A DNA stretch of 64,000 bases from Nitratireductor luteus (GTDB taxonomy: Bacteria; Pseudomonadota; Alphaproteobacteria; Rhizobiales; Rhizobiaceae): positions 1 through 64,000 of the forward strand of contig NZ_JAOANW010000002.1 in assembly GCF_026162365.1 (NCBI RefSeq), written 5' to 3'. Position 1 is the first letter of the stretch. Every line of letters starts with the position of its first letter. This document shows positions 61,014-64,000 of the stretch, piece after piece. Made by a program: the position numbers and the translations under genes. A model generated the notes under the pieces. It was not told where the DNA came from. It did not search any database and saw only the letters and a program-made list of their open reading frames with translations.

Positions 61014-61821
61014 CGACTTCTTCACCCGGGCAATCGTGGCGGGCGTCGGCCTGGCGGTCGTCGCGGGGCCGCTCGGCTGCTTCGTCGTGTGGCGGCGAAT
61101 GGCCTATTTCGGCGACACAATGGCGCATTCGGCGCTGCTGGGCGTGGCGCTGGGATTTCTGTTCGAGATCAACCTCACCGTGGGCGTCTTCATCGTGGCT
61201 GCCGCGGCGTCCATCGTGCTTCTCATGCTGCAGCGCCGGGACGGGCTTTCGACGGATGCGCTGCTGGGCATCCTGTCGCACTCGACGCTGGCGCTGGGGC
61301 TGGTGATGGTTGCGTTCATGAGCTGGATCCGCATCGACCTTATGAGCTTCCTTTTCGGAGACATCCTGGCCGTATCAAAGCTCGATATCGCGATCATCTA
61401 TGCCGGCGGCGCGCTGGTTCTCGCGCTGCTTGTCTATCTTTGGCGACCGTTGCTGGCGGCCACCGTCAATGTCGACATCGCCGAGGCCGAGGGCCTGAAA
61501 CCGGAGCGCGCGCGCTTCGTCTTCATGCTGCTGATGGCCGCGGTGATCGCGATCGCCATGAAGGTGGTGGGCATATTGCTCATCACGTCGCTGCTCATCA
61601 TTCCGGCCGCCACCGCCCGGCGCTTTTCGGCCACGCCCGAGGCCATGGCGGTGTTCGCCTCGCTTGCCGGCATGCTCGCGGTTGTAGGTGGGCTTTCCAC
61701 CTCGCTGCGCTTCGATACGCCGTCGGGGCCGTCCATCGTGGTTGCAGCTTTCATACTGTTCCTGCTCAGCCTGACGCGGCTGCCCGTGCGGCGGCCACCC
61801 GGCATGGAGACCCGCCGATGA
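61006..61821 (+). CDS. znuB: Zinc ABC transporter permease ZnuB
   Basis: 271-residue ABC-3-type permease with about eight helices. VWRRMAYFGDTMAHSALLGV (about 29-48) holds the conserved cytoplasmic loop and histidine. DALLGILSHSTLALG, FGDILAVSKLDIAI and VGILLITSLLIIPAATARRF match the family. The start at 61006 lies inside the end of znuC, and its stop overlaps zur by 4 bp. It pairs with ZnuA and ZnuC for high-affinity zinc import. Confidence 0.95.
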   Translation: MLDDFFTRAIVAGVGLAVVAGPLGCFVVWRRMAYFGDTMAHSALLGVALGFLFEINLTVGVFIVAAAASIVLLMLQRRDGLSTDALLGILSHSTLALGLVMVAFMSWIRIDLMSFLFGDILAVSKLDIAIIYAGGALVLALLVYLWRPLLAATVNVDIAEAEGLKPERARFVFMLLMAAVIAIAMKVVGILLITSLLIIPAATARRFSATPEAMAVFASLAGMLAVVGGLSTSLRFDTPSGPSIVVAAFILFLLSLTRLPVRRPPGMETRR

Positions 61822-62219
61822 CAACGCGCAACCAGCTGACCCGGAACCAGAACCTTGTCATGCACGCGCTCGACAGCGCGGCGGGGCCGCTCAGCGCCTA
61901 TACGATCCTCGACCGGCTGCGCGACGACGGTTTCCGCGCGCCGCTGCAGGTCTATCGCGCGCTGGAAAAGCTGCAGGAGATGGGCCTCGTCCACCGGCTG
62001 GAAAGCATCAACGCCTTCGTCGCCTGCGCCCATCCCGATTGCCACTCGCATGACATGATCGCTTTCGCCATCTGCGAAAAATGCGGAAAGGTCGACGAAT
62101 TCTCGGACGATGTGGTGCAGGAGCGCCTGGGCGCCTGGACGGCCCGACACCGCTTCAAGCCATCAAAGACGACTGTCGAGATTCGCGGCCACTGCGCTTC
62201 CTGTTCGGCAGACGGGTAA
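61818..62219 (+). CDS. zur: Zinc uptake regulator Zur (Fur family)
   Basis: 133 residues. The winged helix (about 8-75: LTRNQNLVMHALDSAAGPLS, then YRALEKLQEMGLVHRLESI) is followed by the metal domain with two CxxC pairs, CEKCGKVDEF (about 87-96) and CASCSADG at the end, binding structural zinc. The HPDCHSHDMIAF segment carries regulatory ligands. Its place as the last gene of znuCB-zur and the Zur-like palindromes upstream make autoregulated zinc control likely. A longer in-frame upstream start would run through znuB and is rejected. Confidence 0.95.
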   Translation: MTTRNQLTRNQNLVMHALDSAAGPLSAYTILDRLRDDGFRAPLQVYRALEKLQEMGLVHRLESINAFVACAHPDCHSHDMIAFAICEKCGKVDEFSDDVVQERLGAWTARHRFKPSKTTVEIRGHCASCSADG

Positions 62220-62241
62220 GCCGGGAAACGGTCCCTCGGTT

Positions 62242-63237
62242 CTAATTCCCGAACAATCCCTTTTCGGAAAGCGTGATGCCGGCGGGGCCGAGGATGATGG
62301 CGAACAGGACCGGCAGGAAGAAGATGATCATCGGGACGGTCAGCTTGGGCGGCAGCGCAGCAGCCTTCTTTTCGGCCGCCGTCATCCGCTCCTCGCGGCT
62401 TTCATTGGCGAGCACCCGCAGGGCGTGACTGACCGGCGTGCCGTAGCGCTCGGCCTGGATCAGGGCCTGCGAAACGCTTCTCACCGTTTCGAGGCCGGTG
62501 CGGGCGGCCAGATTCTCATAAGCCTGCCGCCGCTCCTGCAGGAACGACAATTCGGCGTTCGTCAGCACGAATTCCTCGGCGAGCGCCACGGACTGGCTGC
62601 CGATCTCGTCCGCCACCCGGCGGAAGGCGGCCTCCACGGACATGCCGGATTCGACGCAGATGAGCAGCAGGTCGAGCGCATCCGGCCAGGCACGCTGGAT
62701 CGATTGCTTGCGCTTGCTGGCGCGATTGGAGACATACATGACCGGTGCATAGAAGCCAGCATAGGCCGCCAAGATGCAGACGAAAACCTGCATGAAGAAC
62801 GGCTTGTCCGCGAGCGCACCGAGCGCGAAAATATAGAAGGCAGCCAGTCCGAAACCCGCGAACGGCAGGACAAGACGGAAGAACAGAAGCTTGGTCAGGG
62901 GGTTCTGGCCCCGGAAGCCCGCCATGCGCAGCTTTGCCACCGTCTGCTCGTCGGCCAAGGCGCGCTTCAGGTCGAGACTGTCGACGATACTGCGGATTCT
63001 GCCGCCTTCCTCCTCGCGAAGGCCCCGGCGCTTGCGGTCACTCTCAGCGGCGAGCCGCGCGCGCTGCTTGGCGCGCAATTCGTCGCGCTCCAGCGCCACG
63101 GAGCGCATACGCGACTTCAGCGTGTCGCCCGACGATACCGGCAGCAGCGTGAAAACGGTGGCGAAGACGGCCACCGCCACGAGCAAAGCAATGAGGAATG
63201 CCGGTTCGAAGAGGGCACTGGCGATACCGTCGGTCAT
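62242..63237 (-). CDS. tadC: Tad pilus assembly protein TadC (type II secretion F family)
   Basis: 331 residues. An N-terminal helix (about 10-32, FLIALLVAVAVFATVFTLLP) is followed by a cytoplasmic segment, then the T2SF domain (about 180-300: WPDALDLLLICVESGMSVEA with AAFRRVADEIG) and further helices near the C-terminus. It forms part of the inner-membrane platform of the Flp/Tad pilus. The start at 63237 (MTDGIASALF) excludes an upstream frame that reads through a palindrome. The tadB gene precedes it on the same strand, 71 bp away. Confidence 0.93.
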   Translation of the reverse strand: MTDGIASALFEPAFLIALLVAVAVFATVFTLLPVSSGDTLKSRMRSVALERDELRAKQRARLAAESDRKRRGLREEEGGRIRSIVDSLDLKRALADEQTVAKLRMAGFRGQNPLTKLLFFRLVLPFAGFGLAAFYIFALGALADKPFFMQVFVCILAAYAGFYAPVMYVSNRASKRKQSIQRAWPDALDLLLICVESGMSVEAAFRRVADEIGSQSVALAEEFVLTNAELSFLQERRQAYENLAARTGLETVRSVSQALIQAERYGTPVSHALRVLANESREERMTAAEKKAAALPPKLTVPMIIFFLPVLFAIILGPAGITLSEKGLFGN

Positions 63238-63262
63238 GATTGCTCCCTCATCCCTTGCTTTA

Positions 63263-63307
63263 GCATGATCTTTCCCGAAAACCGGCGCCCACTTTTCGGG
63301 ATCATGC
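63263..63307. repeat. Rhizobiales-type palindrome between tadB and tadC
   Basis: GCATGATC (63263-63270) and GATCATGC (63300-63307), with inner CCCGAAAA (63274-63281) and TTTTCGGG (63293-63300), form a long imperfect hairpin. This palindrome type is widespread in Rhizobiales genomes from memory. It ends two bases before the tadB stop codon. Confidence 0.85.
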
Positions 63308-63308
63308 T

Positions 63309-64000
63309 CTAGACGTCGAAATTCATCATCTGGCGCATGACGAAGATGCCCATGCTCATCCATAGCGCGGACGCACCCAGGATAATGTGGCCCATGCCGG
63401 TCGTGAAAAGCGGCATGATGTAATTCGGGCTCGTGATATAGACGAGGAACGCGACGATGATGGGCAGCGAGCCGATCACGACGGCAGACGCCTTGGCCTC
63501 CATCGACAGGGCGCCGACCTTCGCCTTCATCTTCTTGCGGTCGCGCAGCACCTTGGAAAGGTTGCCCAGGGCTTCCGAAAGGTTGCCGCCGGCCTGGCTC
63601 TGGATCTGGATGACGATGCCGAAGAACGAGGCTTCCGAGCAGGGCATGGTTTCGCTCATGCGCAGGGTGGATTCGGCCATGGACATGCCGAGCTGCTGGC
63701 CTTCCACGACGCGGCGGAACTCTCCGCGAACCGGTTCCGGCGCCTCGGCGGCGATCATGCGCACGGCATCGTTGAGCGGCAGGCCCGACTTGACGGAACG
63801 GACGATGATGTCGAGCGCGTTGGGAAACTCGTTCAGGAAAGCCTTGACGCGGCGCGCGCGCAGGAAGGCCACGGCCCAGCGCGGCAGACCCAACGCCCCG
63901 ACCAGGAGCACGCCTGGCACTGCGAAAAGCGGGGCGCCGGCGATGAAGGCCAGCAACGCCAGCAGGACGCCGGCAATGACCGAATAGACATAGAAGCGTT
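63309..64000 (-). CDS. tadB: Tad pilus assembly protein TadB (partial)
   Basis: The C-terminal 229 residues are present; the frame stays open through the window edge, so the N-terminus is missing. Visible features are a helix (FYVYSVIAGVLLALLAFIAG), then the T2SF domain: FPNALDIIVRSVKSGLPLND (about 50 residues in), GGNLSEALGNLSKVLRDRKK, and the C-terminal helices IVAFLVYITSP and ALWMSMGIFVM. This matches TadB, partner of TadC. The rest of the tad locus (tadA, cpa genes) should lie beyond position 64000. Confidence 0.92.
   Translation of the reverse strand, partial: RFYVYSVIAGVLLALLAFIAGAPLFAVPGVLLVGALGLPRWAVAFLRARRVKAFLNEFPNALDIIVRSVKSGLPLNDAVRMIAAEAPEPVRGEFRRVVEGQQLGMSMAESTLRMSETMPCSEASFFGIVIQIQSQAGGNLSEALGNLSKVLRDRKKMKAKVGALSMEAKASAVVIGSLPIIVAFLVYITSPNYIMPLFTTGMGHIILGASALWMSMGIFVMRQMMNFDV

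Overview
The window is high-G+C chromosomal DNA from an alphaproteobacterium of the order Hyphomicrobiales (Rhizobiales), most like the Phyllobacteriaceae group (Mesorhizobium, Nitratireductor, Chelativorans or Aquamicrobium). The evidence is gene content and order: rpoN-hpf-ptsN beside lptC-lptA-lptB, hrcA facing rph-rdgB-hemW, mutS-glnD-murJ, a DUF1150 gene paired with an hsp20, a MmcB repair protein, a CueR/HmrR regulator and a znuA/znuCB-zur locus. Several short palindromic repeat families typical of these genomes are also present. The species assignment is inference. I saw no rRNA, tRNA, CRISPR array, complete insertion sequence or prophage.

Layout. 0.2-4.5 kb: prfC, an ArsR-SRPBCC pair with two tandem operators, dut, and an isocitrate lyase/PEP mutase-family enzyme. 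4.6-8.2 kb: a TAXI-type TRAP transporter (receptor, fused permease, DUF1850 protein) whose receptor-permease gap holds three hairpins. 8.2-16.2 kb: a repeat-rich gap, a YciE/YciF-like protein, regulators, MmcB, CueR, an L,D-transpeptidase, then nfu-usp-trpS and an acyltransferase. 16.3-20.8 kb: hsp20-DUF1150 with a heat-shock promoter and what looks like an RNA thermometer, a nucleoside hydrolase, ribokinase, a LysE-like remnant and an Ada/Ogt-type repair protein. 21-32.6 kb: DUF2244/nth, a DUF2214 protein, maeB, mutS, glnD and murJ. 32.6-37.7 kb: nitrogen-PTS, hibernation factor, sigma-54 and LPS export genes. 38-48.2 kb: sppA, ihfB, lapA-like, two RNA methyltransferases, lspA, a hybrid histidine kinase, olsB, a CysZ-like protein, a PfkB kinase and a TRIC-type channel. 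48.4-56.5 kb: grpE, a monooxygenase-domain protein, hrcA, then rph-VOC-rdgB-hemW and the LpoA-like/rsmI/yraN group. 56.5-64 kb: a Tat-exported cyclase, a P450, zinc uptake with its regulator Zur, and tadC/tadB running off the end.

Functional links. hsp20-DUF1150, grpE and hrcA form a protein-quality-control layer with heat-responsive signals at both DNA and RNA level. ptsN, rpoN and glnD belong to nitrogen and carbon regulation. lptA/B/C, murJ, lspA, sppA, the L,D-transpeptidase and olsB build the envelope. Nucleoside hydrolase and ribokinase can act in sequence on ribose. Mismatch repair, base excision, alkylation repair, MmcB, Dut and RdgB cover DNA and nucleotide-pool maintenance.

I found no clearly new multi-gene system. 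The most interesting signals are regulatory: a ROSE-like thermometer behind a sigma-32-type promoter, a hairpin covering the hrcA ribosome binding site, two likely leaderless genes, tandem ArsR palindromes and stacked hairpins in the TRAP operon. A mosaic of dispersed repeats adds to this, including a perfect 43-bp inverted repeat between glnD and murJ.
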